Assembly (NCBI GenBank): GCA_020073525.1
Contig: JAIQFA010000047.1
Span: 1 to 40,012, forward strand
DNA from: Terriglobia bacterium
GTDB lineage: Bacteria > Acidobacteriota > Terriglobia > Terriglobales > Acidobacteriaceae
Direction: 5' to 3'
DNA length: 40,012 nucleotides
The translations under genes were made by a program, and so were the position numbers. This document shows, piece after piece, positions 30,936 to 39,413 of the stretch. The notes beneath the pieces are model-generated. The model saw only the letters and a program-made list of their open reading frames with translations. It was not told the DNA's origin and searched no databases. Each line of letters starts with the position of its first letter. The first letter of the stretch is position 1.

Positions 30936-31045
30936 GAACAATTCTCCTGTTGCGAGCCAATAAGAATAGCAGGGGTTGAAGTCCCCTGTGCTCCTCTGTG
31001 TTCCCTGTGGTAAAGGTTTCTTCCGCGAACGCAAAGTGGTGTGTT

Positions 31046-32296
31046 CTAGTCCGCAATCGAGGCCACTGCCTCAGGTGCTTTCATCGGCCAGCACGCGCTG
31101 CCGAACGCGACCGCATACACCGCCGCGATCACGCCAAATCCTGCCGTCAAGCTGATCCGCGACGCGATCCAGCCCACCGCTAGCCCCAGTCCCACCTGCA
31201 GAAACGTGCCAAAGAAATAAAAAGTATTCTGAACGCGTCCCATAAAATGCGGCGGTACCTGTTCCATCAGGCTGGTATTCATGGCGATGCCGCTGACGCC
31301 CCGCGCCGATCCCATCAGCCCATAGAGCAGCACGGCCAGCGCCAGCCAAGGCGAAAACGGCGAGAGCGCCATAGTGAAAGTGAGCAGCAGCATCGAAAGC
31401 GCAATCGACCAGCGCGCTCCCACCCGCCCAATCAGTGCCGGAGCATAAAGCGCGCTCAGAAATGCGCCCACTCCCCATCCTCCGTTAAGCCATCCGTAGC
31501 CCGTTGCCCCAGCGTGAAAGACGCGATCGCTAAGCGGAGCCGTGACCACCACTCCCGTCATCATCGCTCCCAAAAATAATGCCCAACTCGTCCCCAGAAA
31601 AACCACGCTCGGATGCTCGCGCAGAAAGACCAGCCCTTCACGCATCTCGCGCAGAAAGCGTCCGACCGCGGTTTCCGCCGCTTCCAGATCGTGCCGAAGC
31701 TCGACGGCTCGCGGCACCACATGCCGTCCCTGCCGCACCGCGAAGTAGCACGCAAAAGAGACGACGTACGTGCTCACGTCGATGAGCAGCACTCCGCCGA
31801 GCCCAATGTGTTCATAGACAAATCCCACCAGCGCACCGGCAATCAGCCATCCGCCCTGGATTCCCGCCAGAAGAAACGTATTCGACTGGACGAACTCGCC
31901 CTCGGGCGTCAGTTCCTGAATCAGCGCCGTGATCGTCGGCCAGAACATCCAGAAGCCCGCCGCCACCAGCGTATTCATCAGGTACAACTGCCACACCTGC
32001 ACGCGATGAAGGAAGGCCAGCACCGTGACCGCAAGAATGATGATCGCGCGTAAAGCATCCAGCCACATCACCAGCCGCCGCCGGTCTTCGCGGTCAATGA
32101 TGACGCCGGTGAACGGCAGCATCAGCATCGCCGGGATCGTTTGCAGCGCGGCAAACGTCCCCAGAGCCATCTCGGAGTGAGTGCGCTGCAAGATTGTCCA
32201 GGCCACGGCGGCGGAGTTCATCCCGCTCCCCAGCATCGAGATCACATTCGCCGCAAAAACAAATCGCAGCGAGCGTTTTTGCAGGATAAAGCGCAT
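31046..32296 (-). CDS. MFS transporter, EntS/MFS_3-like exporter
   Basis: A 416-residue inner-membrane protein with about twelve hydrophobic segments. The N-terminus (LRFVFAANVISMLGSGMNSAAVAWTIL) and the loop TGVIIDREDRRRLVMWLDALRA are typical of the MFS_3 exporters that include the enterobactin exporter. The cytoplasmic loop between helices 6 and 7 (~195-220) is basic and acidic. The substrate cannot be read from the sequence. It lies on the same strand as, and upstream of, fabI. Confidence 0.9.
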   Translation of the reverse strand: MRFILQKRSLRFVFAANVISMLGSGMNSAAVAWTILQRTHSEMALGTFAALQTIPAMLMLPFTGVIIDREDRRRLVMWLDALRAIIILAVTVLAFLHRVQVWQLYLMNTLVAAGFWMFWPTITALIQELTPEGEFVQSNTFLLAGIQGGWLIAGALVGFVYEHIGLGGVLLIDVSTYVVSFACYFAVRQGRHVVPRAVELRHDLEAAETAVGRFLREMREGLVFLREHPSVVFLGTSWALFLGAMMTGVVVTAPLSDRVFHAGATGYGWLNGGWGVGAFLSALYAPALIGRVGARWSIALSMLLLTFTMALSPFSPWLALAVLLYGLMGSARGVSGIAMNTSLMEQVPPHFMGRVQNTFYFFGTFLQVGLGLAVGWIASRISLTAGFGVIAAVYAVAFGSACWPMKAPEAVASIAD

Positions 32297-32324
32297 TATC
32301 TGAATCTAACATGGAGGGCTTCTG

Positions 32325-32345
32325 GCTCTCAGCTCTCAGCTGCTG
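32325..32345. repeat. GCTGAGAG low-complexity tract (inverted)
   Basis: GGCTCTCAGCTCTCAGCTGCT is the reverse of the GCTGAGAGCTGAGAG word at 34221-34238 and resembles the AACTGAGAAC tract at 2318-2350. Confidence 0.68.
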
Positions 32346-32376
32346 ATGCAAATCCTCTGCCGATGGATAGTAAGAA

Positions 32377-32410
32377 TTTGTCATGCTGAGCGTAGCGAAG
32401 CACCTGCTGT
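32377..32410 (+). repeat. Dispersed ~33-bp repeat, copy 4 (solitary)
   Basis: TTTGTCATGC, then TGAGCGTAGCGAAG and CACCTGCTG. It is the same family as 454, 581 and 904, about 30 kb away and with no GIY-YIG gene beside it. Confidence 0.83.
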
Positions 32411-32437
32411 TTCCGGCAGCGGATACCGCCTTCGCAA

Positions 32438-33091
32438 TTACTCGAACCGGCAGCCCTGGGCGAATGTCGTCCCGAAGGAATCGATTGCGCTTGTCAGAAT
32501 CAATGGGTCGATCACATTTAGGCTGGTGCCTATTTCAGGGAAGAGCCACTTGCCAAACTGAAATTCAATCCAGAATCTGGCACTAGCGGCATTAGGCACC
32601 TCGATCGTCGTTCCGTTGGTTGGATGACGGAATTTACCGTTTCCTTCTTCTGCCGGGCACGGATCACCAAAAGAGGGCTCACACATTGAGATGACATCCT
32701 TTCGAAGGCGGCACAGCACCTCATAGCCGTATGTTCCCTTGAACTCGGACTTTTTCAAGTCTGTGGCTGTGTACAGGACGAATGGAAGAAGTTCTGGCGG
32801 ACCCTGCCCTGACGCCACGACATCGTAGTCATCGAGGCCTGCCAACTGCTTCGGCATTTCGGTAGGACTATCCACCGTGGCAAACTCACGTATCGGGATG
32901 GACAGTTTCTCGCCAGTGAGCGGATGAGAGCCAGTGCGGAACTTGCCGGAGAGTTTGCCGACCCTGAATGCTGGTTCCAAGGGCTCACTACCAAGGTCTG
33001 CGAGGCCCTTAAAGAAAGCGGTAACCTGCTCGGGATGCGGAGCGAAGTCCACGAGGGCAGGAATCAGTAGATGGGTATACTGCAGAGACAT
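32438..33091 (-). CDS. Unknown protein with internal domain duplication
   Basis: 217 residues, no signal peptide or membrane segment. It appears to contain two similar modules: GKLSGKFRTGSHPLTGEKLSIPI in the first half and GNGKFRHPTNGTTIEVPN in the second, each followed by an acidic/aromatic strand (ATVDSPTEMPKQ; ASARFWIEFQFG). I do not recognise a family. It is flanked by repeats and by hemD, which gives no functional hint. Start ATG at 33091. Confidence 0.55.
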   Translation of the reverse strand: MSLQYTHLLIPALVDFAPHPEQVTAFFKGLADLGSEPLEPAFRVGKLSGKFRTGSHPLTGEKLSIPIREFATVDSPTEMPKQLAGLDDYDVVASGQGPPELLPFVLYTATDLKKSEFKGTYGYEVLCRLRKDVISMCEPSFGDPCPAEEGNGKFRHPTNGTTIEVPNAASARFWIEFQFGKWLFPEIGTSLNVIDPLILTSAIDSFGTTFAQGCRFE

Positions 33092-33191
33092 GCGCCGTTA
33101 TTCTAAACGGCGTCCAGCATTACAAACGAGATTCGAGCGTCAAGAGACGTTTCGCAGGCTTGCCGATCGCCATGTTGCTGAGAGCTGTTCC

Positions 33192-34040
33192 TCACTTCTT
33201 GCTCCGCGCCAGCTCCGCGCTCCGTTCCGCCGTCTCCTTCACGAGGTAGCCCATCTTCGCGTGCGAAGGTTCCAGGTCTGGAGTGATTCCATACTCGCGG
33301 AGGGTCTCGGAGGTGACCGGCCCAATCGACCCGATCACCGCGCGCTGCAGTCCGCCCAAAACTTCCTGGTGCTGTCTCATTTCATCTGCGAACCGGAATA
33401 GGTGATGTACCTGCACCGACGACGTGAATAAAGCAACGTCGAATTTCCCCAGCGCGAGATCTCGAATCGCTGCTCGCAACGGCTCCGGGTCCTCTGGCGG
33501 TGCCCATTTGTAGACCGGCACAGGAGACACCTGCGCTCCCCGTTCCGCGAGCCCGGCATACAGTTCGCGGCTGGGCACCCCATGTTCCTGCACCGCCACG
33601 AGCGCGCCCTTCAGGGGAATGGTTTTCTCATTGTGGTCGAGAGTTTGCAGAATCTCCCGCCAAGTATTGGGTTCGGGCACCATGAGGTGAACGGGTACGC
33701 CAAACTCCCGCAACACGGCAACCGGCTTGGGCCCGCGCGCTACCACCGTCACCTTGCTCAGCGCTTCGACCAGCTTTTCCCGCGGACACGCCGGCTCGAT
33801 CGCCTGCGCCAGCGCTCGCGTCCCCACTCCTGTCATAAAAATCACGATCTGGAATTCGCCCCGAACCAGGCGCTCGGCAAAGGAAGATTCCTCGGCATTC
33901 GGCCCCGACGGAATCTCGCGCGTCGAAGCCACCACGGTCGCCTGCCCGCCGCAGTTCGCGATCAGCACGCCCATTTCTCGCGCCCGCCGGCTCTCTAGCG
34001 AGAGCACCCGCAGGTTTCCGAACCCTTCACTGCTCATCAA
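33192..34040 (-). CDS. hemD: Uroporphyrinogen-III synthase
   Basis: A 282-residue cytoplasmic enzyme that closes and inverts ring D of hydroxymethylbilane in haem/corrin/sirohaem synthesis. The typically divergent sequence is recognisable by LRVLSLESRRAREMGVLI, FMTGVGTRALAQAIE, TVVARGPKPVAVLREFGV, FDVALFTSSVQVHHLFRF and VIGSIGPVTSETLREYGITPDLEPSHAKMGYLV. The N-terminal half has extra Gly/Thr segments. It is isolated from other hem genes; ATG at 34040 or 34037. Confidence 0.9.
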   Translation of the reverse strand: MMSSEGFGNLRVLSLESRRAREMGVLIANCGGQATVVASTREIPSGPNAEESSFAERLVRGEFQIVIFMTGVGTRALAQAIEPACPREKLVEALSKVTVVARGPKPVAVLREFGVPVHLMVPEPNTWREILQTLDHNEKTIPLKGALVAVQEHGVPSRELYAGLAERGAQVSPVPVYKWAPPEDPEPLRAAIRDLALGKFDVALFTSSVQVHHLFRFADEMRQHQEVLGGLQRAVIGSIGPVTSETLREYGITPDLEPSHAKMGYLVKETAERSAELARSKK

Positions 34041-34181
34041 CGATTTCCCTTGCTACAAAAGAGTGGGGGTAGTGTAGAACGCGAACACTGGCGGCGGGAA
34101 GGGAGAACTCAAACCGCACGCTGGCTCATGCTCGCTCAGCCGTCAGGCCCGATCCGGAGCCGGCCACGTGAAGCGAACCGC

Positions 34182-34240
34182 TTGACTCTTAGCTTTTGAC
34201 TTTTAAGTGTTTGCGCGTCGGCTGAGAGCTGAGAGCTGCC
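34182..34240. repeat. TTGACT/GCTGAGAG low-complexity tract
   Basis: TTGACTCTTAGCTTTTGACTTTTAAG-type direct repeats (34182-34207), then GCTGAGAGCTGAGAGCTG (34221-34238). It lies in the 203-base gap between hemD and the DUF4097 gene, which otherwise holds nothing recognised. Confidence 0.6.
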
Positions 34241-34243
34241 TCC

Positions 34244-35740
34244 CTAATTCTCGCTCTCCACCGGCGCCGCCTTCGGAGCCGGCAGCGCTTTCGTGGCCTT
34301 GCCCGGCTTCCCCGGCGCGGCTGGCGGAGCGGGAGGCGCGGGAGGGACGACCGCAACCGTCCCTTTGCGAATCTCGATCGACCCCTTTTCGCAGTTCAAT
34401 GCCAACCGAGGGCCGTTCGCCCCGAGCGAACCGCTGGCGCTCGATTCTCGGTCGCGATTGTCAACTTTGATTTCGTCGAAGTCGCTTTCGATCTCTCCTT
34501 CTCGCGTGCGTGCCTCAACCTTGACCGCCGTATTCGGCGGAATCGTAACCTGCACGTCGCCCTTGCGGTTGTCGATCTGGATGTTCCCCGGCTTGTGCAG
34601 TCCGACCGAGACCGTCCCGTTCTGGTCTTCCAGTCGCAGATCTCCGGACAATCCTTCCAGCGTAATATCCTTCGAATGCGTCGTCAAGCGCATCGGTCCG
34701 GTCAGCGAATCGGCGCGCAGGTCGCCAGAGTCAAGATCCAACCTGCCATCCAGCCGCGAGAATTCCATTTCCGTGCGTGACGAGCGGAAGGTCACCGCTT
34801 TGCTGACCCGCACCAGTCGCACGCTCTCCTGAAACTCTCCGTTCAGGTGAACCGCGCCATCCACATCTTCCACCGCCACTTCATTCGCTTTGCCCTGAAT
34901 GGTTACGTCGCCTTTCAGGTGTGCGAGTCGCGCGGAACTGCCGTCCAGATTCAGGGTGACGTTCCCGGTGTGGTCGTTGATGTTGACTTCGCCACGATGG
35001 TGGGTGATGTCGACGTTGCTGGACATGCCCGCGATCGTCACATCGCCCCGGCCGGAAGTGATCGTCAGCGAGGTGTTGACAGGAACGTAAATATCCATAT
35101 CGGTGGTCACGCCCTTGTCGCCGGCGCCCTGCGTGTTGGCATTCAGCGTGACGATCTTGTCCGCGACCGTGATCTGCGGCTTGGTCTTGCTGTTGTAGTT
35201 TTCGGCGTCCTGTTCTTTTTCCGCGCGGACTTTCTTGCGCACCGAGACCTTCATGGTCTTGGTGTCCGCCACATTGATGGTGATGGTGCCGCGCTCGTCA
35301 GTCACGTGCAGGCTGCCGCCCGCCGGAATTTCCTGGCTCAGTTCATCGCTGTAGTTGAAGGTGGACCCGCCAAAGATCTCGTCCAGCCCTTCATCATCGC
35401 CAATCTGGATGTGCTCCCCGATATCTTTCCAGTTCAAACGTGCGGCCTGGGTAGCAATCAGTCCGGTCACGATCAGGAACAGCATCAGGAAAACGCCGCC
35501 GACGCCAATGCCGCGCGCGGGTTGGCCCAGGCGCTTGGCCTGTTCGTATTCGATCAGCTTGATCACGCCCCACAGGATCAGCAGGGCCGGCCAGAAGCGG
35601 GCGAAGAGCCTTTCCAGGCTGTGTATTTCCAGAATCCCCATCGTCCCGCACAGGAACAGCACTCCCATCAGGATCAGCACGACGGGCCCGGCGATCGAAC
35701 GGTGCGGACGCGGAGTTGGCGGCATCATTGGGCTAGCCAC
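34244..35740 (-). CDS. DUF4097/LiaF-like membrane beta-helix protein
   Basis: A 498-residue membrane-anchored protein. The N-terminal ~90 residues hold about three hydrophobic segments in the LiaF/DUF5668 pattern (VVLILMGVLFLCGTMGILEI, ARFWPALLILWGVIKL, VFLMLFLIVTGLIAT). The remainder (from ~150) is a right-handed beta-helix of DUF4097 type made of short Gly/Asp repeats (e.g. GSLHVTDERGTITIN, GRGDVTIAGMSS, HLKGDVTIQGKA, NRKGDVQVTIPPN), followed by an Ala/Pro-rich tail ending EN. It starts inside the previous gene (8-base overlap). It is probably an extracytoplasmic stress sensor or scaffold, an inference from its neighbours. Confidence 0.82.
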   Translation of the reverse strand: MASPMMPPTPRPHRSIAGPVVLILMGVLFLCGTMGILEIHSLERLFARFWPALLILWGVIKLIEYEQAKRLGQPARGIGVGGVFLMLFLIVTGLIATQAARLNWKDIGEHIQIGDDEGLDEIFGGSTFNYSDELSQEIPAGGSLHVTDERGTITINVADTKTMKVSVRKKVRAEKEQDAENYNSKTKPQITVADKIVTLNANTQGAGDKGVTTDMDIYVPVNTSLTITSGRGDVTIAGMSSNVDITHHRGEVNINDHTGNVTLNLDGSSARLAHLKGDVTIQGKANEVAVEDVDGAVHLNGEFQESVRLVRVSKAVTFRSSRTEMEFSRLDGRLDLDSGDLRADSLTGPMRLTTHSKDITLEGLSGDLRLEDQNGTVSVGLHKPGNIQIDNRKGDVQVTIPPNTAVKVEARTREGEIESDFDEIKVDNRDRESSASGSLGANGPRLALNCEKGSIEIRKGTVAVVPPAPPAPPAAPGKPGKATKALPAPKAAPVESEN

Positions 35741-36740
35741 GGTTCACCTCACTGGTCGGTGGAACTGGCGGAACCGGAGGAACCGGCGGCGTCGGAGGAA
35801 TCGGGCCACCCGCGTTTGGCGGGTTCGTGCCCGACAGCCCTGGGGGAACATGCCCCTCCATCGAGGCGCTCCCCTGCAGCAACTTCACTGCGCCGATCAC
35901 TAGCAGAATGACCGGCCAAGTGCGGCCGAAGTTCACCACATGCACGTTCTCCAGCAGGAACAACGAACCGATGGTCATCAGCATCGAGGGGCCCATGATC
36001 CGCCGTGTGCGACAGCGCCCACATTGGCAGCCCGCACCGCCGGAACCAAGCGCGCCCCAGTTGCGAGCGAACAGCCAGACGCCGAGCACAATCAAAATCA
36101 GCGGCCAGAAGCGATCAATGCCGAATTCGGCCAGGCCCAGGGTGTGCAGCAGAAAGATCACGCCGATCAAGATGAGTACGATCGCACCCGTCGGAATTTT
36201 GTTCGCCTCGATCTTTGCCCCACCGCCAAAAGTTGCCGCTAAGCCAAAGGGGTCCGGGATCGGTTGCGCCATCTGGATCGCCTTTGCCGAACGTACCGCG
36301 TCAAAAATCTGGTAGACGACGAAGAATGCGATCCCAATGCCGCAGATCACCGGCAGCGCTTCACTATTGCCGACATTGCATCCGGCAACCAGCAAGGCGA
36401 AGATGGCCAGATGCGCCAGCCCTTTGGCGTATTGCCCGGTGTACACGGCGCCCACGCCGAAGGGGAAGAATGCAGCCAGAATTCCGGCCACGGTCGGGTT
36501 GGGGCCACTGCTGCTTCCCGGCGGAGGTGGCGGCGGGGGAACTTGCCCCGGCCCTGCTGCCGGAATCGTTCCGGAGACGAATCCAGAGGTTCCCGCCGGA
36601 GTGCCCTCCATCTTCGCTCCCAGGCAATCCTCGCAATAGATCACGCCCCGCACGGGACGTGTACAGTTCGCGCACAGTGCCTTTCCGCAAGTGCGGCAAT
36701 AGGCCACTGCTGACGCATCAGCATGATTGGCGCAGTTCAT
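35733..36740 (-). CDS. B-box zinc finger / LiaF-like membrane protein
   Basis: A 335-residue membrane protein. It opens with a B-box-like zinc finger: Cys3/His6, then CRTC (15-18), CANC (23-26) and CEDC (36-39). A Pro/Gly-rich linker (PPPPPPPG) leads to TM2-like segments (IAAFFPFGVGAVYTGQYAKGL) and two DUF5668/LiaF-like helix pairs (GAIVLILIGVIFLLHTLGL, PLILIVLGVWLFARN; LMTIGSLFLLENV, PVILLVIGAVKLL). The tail is Pro-rich (PPTPPVPP). Its start overlaps the anti-sigma stop by four bases, and its stop overlaps the next start by eight. It is probably a signal relay between the membrane and the sigma factor; the finger is unusual on a bacterial membrane protein. Confidence 0.85.
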   Translation of the reverse strand: MNCANHADASAVAYCRTCGKALCANCTRPVRGVIYCEDCLGAKMEGTPAGTSGFVSGTIPAAGPGQVPPPPPPPGSSSGPNPTVAGILAAFFPFGVGAVYTGQYAKGLAHLAIFALLVAGCNVGNSEALPVICGIGIAFFVVYQIFDAVRSAKAIQMAQPIPDPFGLAATFGGGAKIEANKIPTGAIVLILIGVIFLLHTLGLAEFGIDRFWPLILIVLGVWLFARNWGALGSGGAGCQCGRCRTRRIMGPSMLMTIGSLFLLENVHVVNFGRTWPVILLVIGAVKLLQGSASMEGHVPPGLSGTNPPNAGGPIPPTPPVPPVPPVPPTSEVNRG

Positions 36741-37510
36741 ACAAACCTCCGTTTCGTGGTCACCGCCACCGCAGAAGGAGCTTCCCGCAGCGCGGCTAGA
36801 ACCGGCTGGCTGTATTCCTGGGAGTAATTACGATCCTGTCTCTGTTCTGGTTGCCCACTGGTATCGTTCTTGTGATTTTCTTTTGGTTGCTGGGGCCCGG
36901 GCTCGGCGGGAGTGTTGGCCCGCTTCAGCTCGCGCACCTTCGATTCGATCTCATACACAAACCGGATATTGTCGTAAAACTTCACCACTCTGATTTGCGC
37001 ATCATTGTACGCATGCCGCAATGCTGATGGCCGCAGGTCAACCTTCGCCACGTCCGCCGGCTTTACACCCGCCACGTTCAGCGCCAGCGAGAAAGAGAAG
37101 AAGATCATACCGAACGACATTACAAACCGCGGCTGCCGCACAAAGGCTGCCACCGGTCTGAAGAAAGAAGCCGAGAAGGAATCCCACGACTCCCGCAGAC
37201 GTTCGCCGAACGGAGTCGTCCGGCCTTCGCGCGTCGTTGCCAGCGGCCGCGTGCTCACGACTCCACTGGTCGCCGCCAGAATGTTGTGCACCAGTTGCAC
37301 CGGAGGTTCGACCGTCTCAAGCGATCGCAGCCACTGCCGCCCCGCCTGCACGTCCGCGAACAGCGGACCGCAAACCCCGCAGACCCTCCGATGGGCTTCG
37401 AAGCTCTCCCGGCGAGCCGGACTCAGCTGCCCGTCACCGTCCATGGCATCGCTTAGCAGTGCTTCGAACTCGGTGCACTCCATCCCGTGTTTAGTTTCCT
37501 CTGGCATCAC
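36737..37510 (-). CDS. Zinc-finger anti-sigma factor
   Basis: A 257-residue membrane anti-sigma factor. Cys12 and His40-x3-Cys44-x2-Cys47 form the ZAS/zf-HC2 motif (EAHRRVCGVCG). A single transmembrane helix lies at ~130-150 (FVMSFGMIFFSFSLALNVAG). The outer part has a coiled-coil-like helix (FYDNIRFVYEIESKVRELKR) and a polar, Gln/Asp-rich tail. The stop overlaps the next gene, and the start overlaps the sigma-factor stop (37507-37510). Such proteins bind and silence their partner ECF sigma until a signal releases it. Confidence 0.88.
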   Translation of the reverse strand: MMPEETKHGMECTEFEALLSDAMDGDGQLSPARRESFEAHRRVCGVCGPLFADVQAGRQWLRSLETVEPPVQLVHNILAATSGVVSTRPLATTREGRTTPFGERLRESWDSFSASFFRPVAAFVRQPRFVMSFGMIFFSFSLALNVAGVKPADVAKVDLRPSALRHAYNDAQIRVVKFYDNIRFVYEIESKVRELKRANTPAEPGPQQPKENHKNDTSGQPEQRQDRNYSQEYSQPVLAALREAPSAVAVTTKRRFV

Positions 37511-38106
37511 ATCACCTGCCTATATGTACGTTGTAGGAGGCGTGCAAGTTCCGCCCGCCCCCGGTTAATTCGTGACTTGACGGTCCCCTCTGGAACCCTC
37601 AGAGCCGTGGCAATCTCCCGGTAGTCCATGTCCTGTAAATCCCTCAAAATCACCGCCTCCCGCAGCTCCGGAGACAGCTTTTGCAGCGCCAAATGCACCA
37701 TTTCCCGCGTTTCCCGGCTCTGGACCTGGGCATCCGGGGGGAGCGCCCGGTCGGCAATCTTCTCGCTCAGCGGCTGGGCATCTTCATGCTCGGAGGGTAC
37801 TGAGTCCAGAGAATCCGTGATCCGGTCGCCCTTCGACTTCCGGAAGTGATCCACCAGAAGATTGCGAGTAATGGTAGTGACCCAGGTCATAAACGCACCC
37901 TTACCGGAGTCATAGGTGTTCAGGGTGCGGTACATCTTGATAAAGACCTCTTGGGTGAGGTCCTGCGCGTTCTCGGAATCCCCGGCAAACCGGTAGCAGA
38001 CGTTGTAAATCCGCCGGTGATAGCGCTGCACAATCTCTTCCCAGGCCGCGGCATCGCCCCCAACGCAGCGACGGACCAGCAATCCGACAACCTGGGATTC
38101 TTCCAA
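37507..38106 (-). CDS. ECF-family RNA polymerase sigma factor
   Basis: 199 residues from a TTG at 38106. This start has AGGGAG seven bases upstream, and the longer frame to 38172 runs through a hairpin repeat. Region 2 (YNVCYRFAGDSENAQDLTQEVFIKMYRTL, then WVTTITRNLLVDHFRK) and region 4 (LRDLQDMDYREIATALRVPEGTVKSRINRGRAELARLL) are complete. It forms a four-gene operon with its anti-sigma factor, a B-box membrane protein and a DUF4097 protein; the ATGA overlaps suggest tight stoichiometry. It probably autoregulates, but no promoter motif was identified in the ~360-base gap upstream. Confidence 0.94.
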   Translation of the reverse strand: MEESQVVGLLVRRCVGGDAAAWEEIVQRYHRRIYNVCYRFAGDSENAQDLTQEVFIKMYRTLNTYDSGKGAFMTWVTTITRNLLVDHFRKSKGDRITDSLDSVPSEHEDAQPLSEKIADRALPPDAQVQSRETREMVHLALQKLSPELREAVILRDLQDMDYREIATALRVPEGTVKSRINRGRAELARLLQRTYRQVM

Positions 38107-38139
38107 AACCAGACTCCCTGAATGCCTTAGCTCGTGTAG

Positions 38140-38181
38140 GGACGGGCGCCCTCGCCCGTCCAAGCCGAGCAAAGCTCGGCT
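38140..38181. repeat. Tandem hairpin repeat
   Basis: GGACGGGCG-CCCT-CGCCCGTCC (38140-38161) immediately followed by AGCCGAGC-AAA-GCTCGGCT (38163-38181). It lies upstream of the sigma-factor start and supports ending the coding frame at 38106. Confidence 0.8.
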
Positions 38182-38391
38182 CCGCCGCCAGCACCAATAC
38201 GACTATAAGGCGTTATTCCAGAAATCGGCGTAAATGAAGGCTGTTTCAGCAACTTCCAAAGCCCCCGCCCGTTCGAACCGTCGCCCCGCCTTTAACATCA
38301 CACGAGAGGTACGTTTCTGTAAGGCAGGAAGTTCCCTTGAATCATGGAGCTAGCGATTGTAGCAGGAGAAATTGGAAATTAATGTGGGGGG

Positions 38392-38422
38392 CCCGCTCCT
38401 TGCGTTTTTTGCAAGGGGCGGG
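38392..38422. other. Strong hairpin without T-run
   Basis: A 12-pair stem (CCCGCTCCTTGC / GCAAGGGGCGGG, one G-T) around a GTTTTTT loop. On either strand the bases after the stem are not T-rich, so it may be a bidirectional RNA structure or a pause site between the sigma operon and the PIN operon. The rest of 38182-38466 contains no gene recognised. Confidence 0.5.
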
Positions 38423-38466
38423 TGCTCGTAGCGATTGCGCCGCCCGAGCTACTCACCAATACCCAT

Positions 38467-38889
38467 TCAGATTGGCACTCTCCCCAACGCCACGATGAAC
38501 TGGATGCCGGAAACCTGCTTGCCCTGAAGTCGCTCATCATTGGTGACAAAAAGATCCACGTTCGCGCTTGCGGCGCAGGCCAACTGGATAGCGTCCGGCG
38601 CTTTGACAGACCGCTGCGATCGCAGTGCCGCGTACACCTTCGCCGCTTTGACATCGAAGGCAATCATCGTAGCCGCAGCTGCAATCGCGCGTTCATACTT
38701 TCCGCAGAGTTCAGAATCGCTCCGCTCCGTGGGCTTCACCAGTATCTCGCCCAGGGTGAGTGTGGAAGTCAGCAGTTGATCGCCGCGGTCGAGCATCTTG
38801 GAACGAAGCTGCGCTACCGCCTTGGAGAGCGCTCCGTAGTCCTCGAACAGATAAATGAACAGGTTGGTGTCCCAAAAAATGCGACTCAT
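38467..38889 (-). CDS. PIN-domain toxin (VapC-like)
   Basis: A 140-residue ribonuclease-type PIN domain. The acidic residues are all present: Asp7 (FWDTN), Glu48 (LTLGEILVKP), Asp99 (KAPDAIQLA) and Asp118 (VTNDERL). The ATG at 38889 overlaps the antitoxin stop by four bases; a TTG two codons upstream (38895) is less likely. VapC-type toxins cleave tRNA or rRNA. It is third gene of the operon starting at 39646. Confidence 0.88.
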   Translation of the reverse strand: MSRIFWDTNLFIYLFEDYGALSKAVAQLRSKMLDRGDQLLTSTLTLGEILVKPTERSDSELCGKYERAIAAAATMIAFDVKAAKVYAALRSQRSVKAPDAIQLACAASANVDLFVTNDERLQGKQVSGIQFIVALGRVPI

Positions 38890-39413
38890 TCCCAACCCTC
38901 ACGCAATCGACGTACATAATCATCCGCGTGTTCGTCAGCCCAAAGTTCTTTTCCAGATCCACGAAGAGCTAGCAAAGGATCATCGTCGACTGCTCGTTTG
39001 GTGGCATTCGCACACCAGCCGCAATACCACGCGAGGAGCCCTCGGAACCAGTTTTCGGGCAGATCCTCTGGTTTGGGCGAAATCTTCCCTCCCTCTCGTT
39101 GCGGATGATAAGCATCGCCATGGCGAAACAGACGGCGGCGTCCAGGTGACGTTTCGAAGAGCATTCTGTAGCGGCCAGGGTTTGGAGGACGATTGGCGAC
39201 GCAATGCTGTACCACGTGTACATAGAAACCGGGCCGTAGTGGCCCCATAAATCTGAGTTCCTTCGCAGATTCTGCGAATTCCACGATCTCTTCGATCAAA
39301 AAATCCGGGCGCTCAGGGTACCGCTGGTGAAGCATGAGGGTTGCAACCCAAACCTCGTCGGCCACTTTAATGGTTGGCTTAGTAATCGTCTGCTTGGTGG
39401 TGGCTGTCGTCAT
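38886..39413 (-). CDS. Large VapB-like antitoxin with extra N-terminal domain
   Basis: 175 residues, about twice a usual VapB. The C-terminus (DPLLALRGSGKELWADEHADDYVRRLREGW) is the antitoxin tail that fills the PIN groove. The preceding ~135 residues (KVADEVWVATLMLHQRYPERPDFLIEEIV ... NRPPNPGRYRMLFETSP ... NWFRGLLAWYCGWCAN) form a domain I do not recognise, with a possible winged-helix at the N-terminus. It overlaps both neighbours (4 bases each). It is likely to neutralise the PIN toxin and regulate the operon. Confidence 0.72.
   Translation of the reverse strand: MTTATTKQTITKPTIKVADEVWVATLMLHQRYPERPDFLIEEIVEFAESAKELRFMGPLRPGFYVHVVQHCVANRPPNPGRYRMLFETSPGRRRLFRHGDAYHPQREGGKISPKPEDLPENWFRGLLAWYCGWCANATKRAVDDDPLLALRGSGKELWADEHADDYVRRLREGWE

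Noticed and set aside
34847..35911. 354-residue plus-strand ORF opposite the DUF4097 and B-box genes
   Set aside because: His/Asp/Gln-rich, low-complexity composition typical of antisense frames; the minus-strand genes are clear.
38107..38172. N-terminal 22-residue extension of the ECF sigma factor
   Set aside because: Covers a tandem hairpin repeat (38140-38181) and a TTG with a good AGGAGG-like site lies at 38106.
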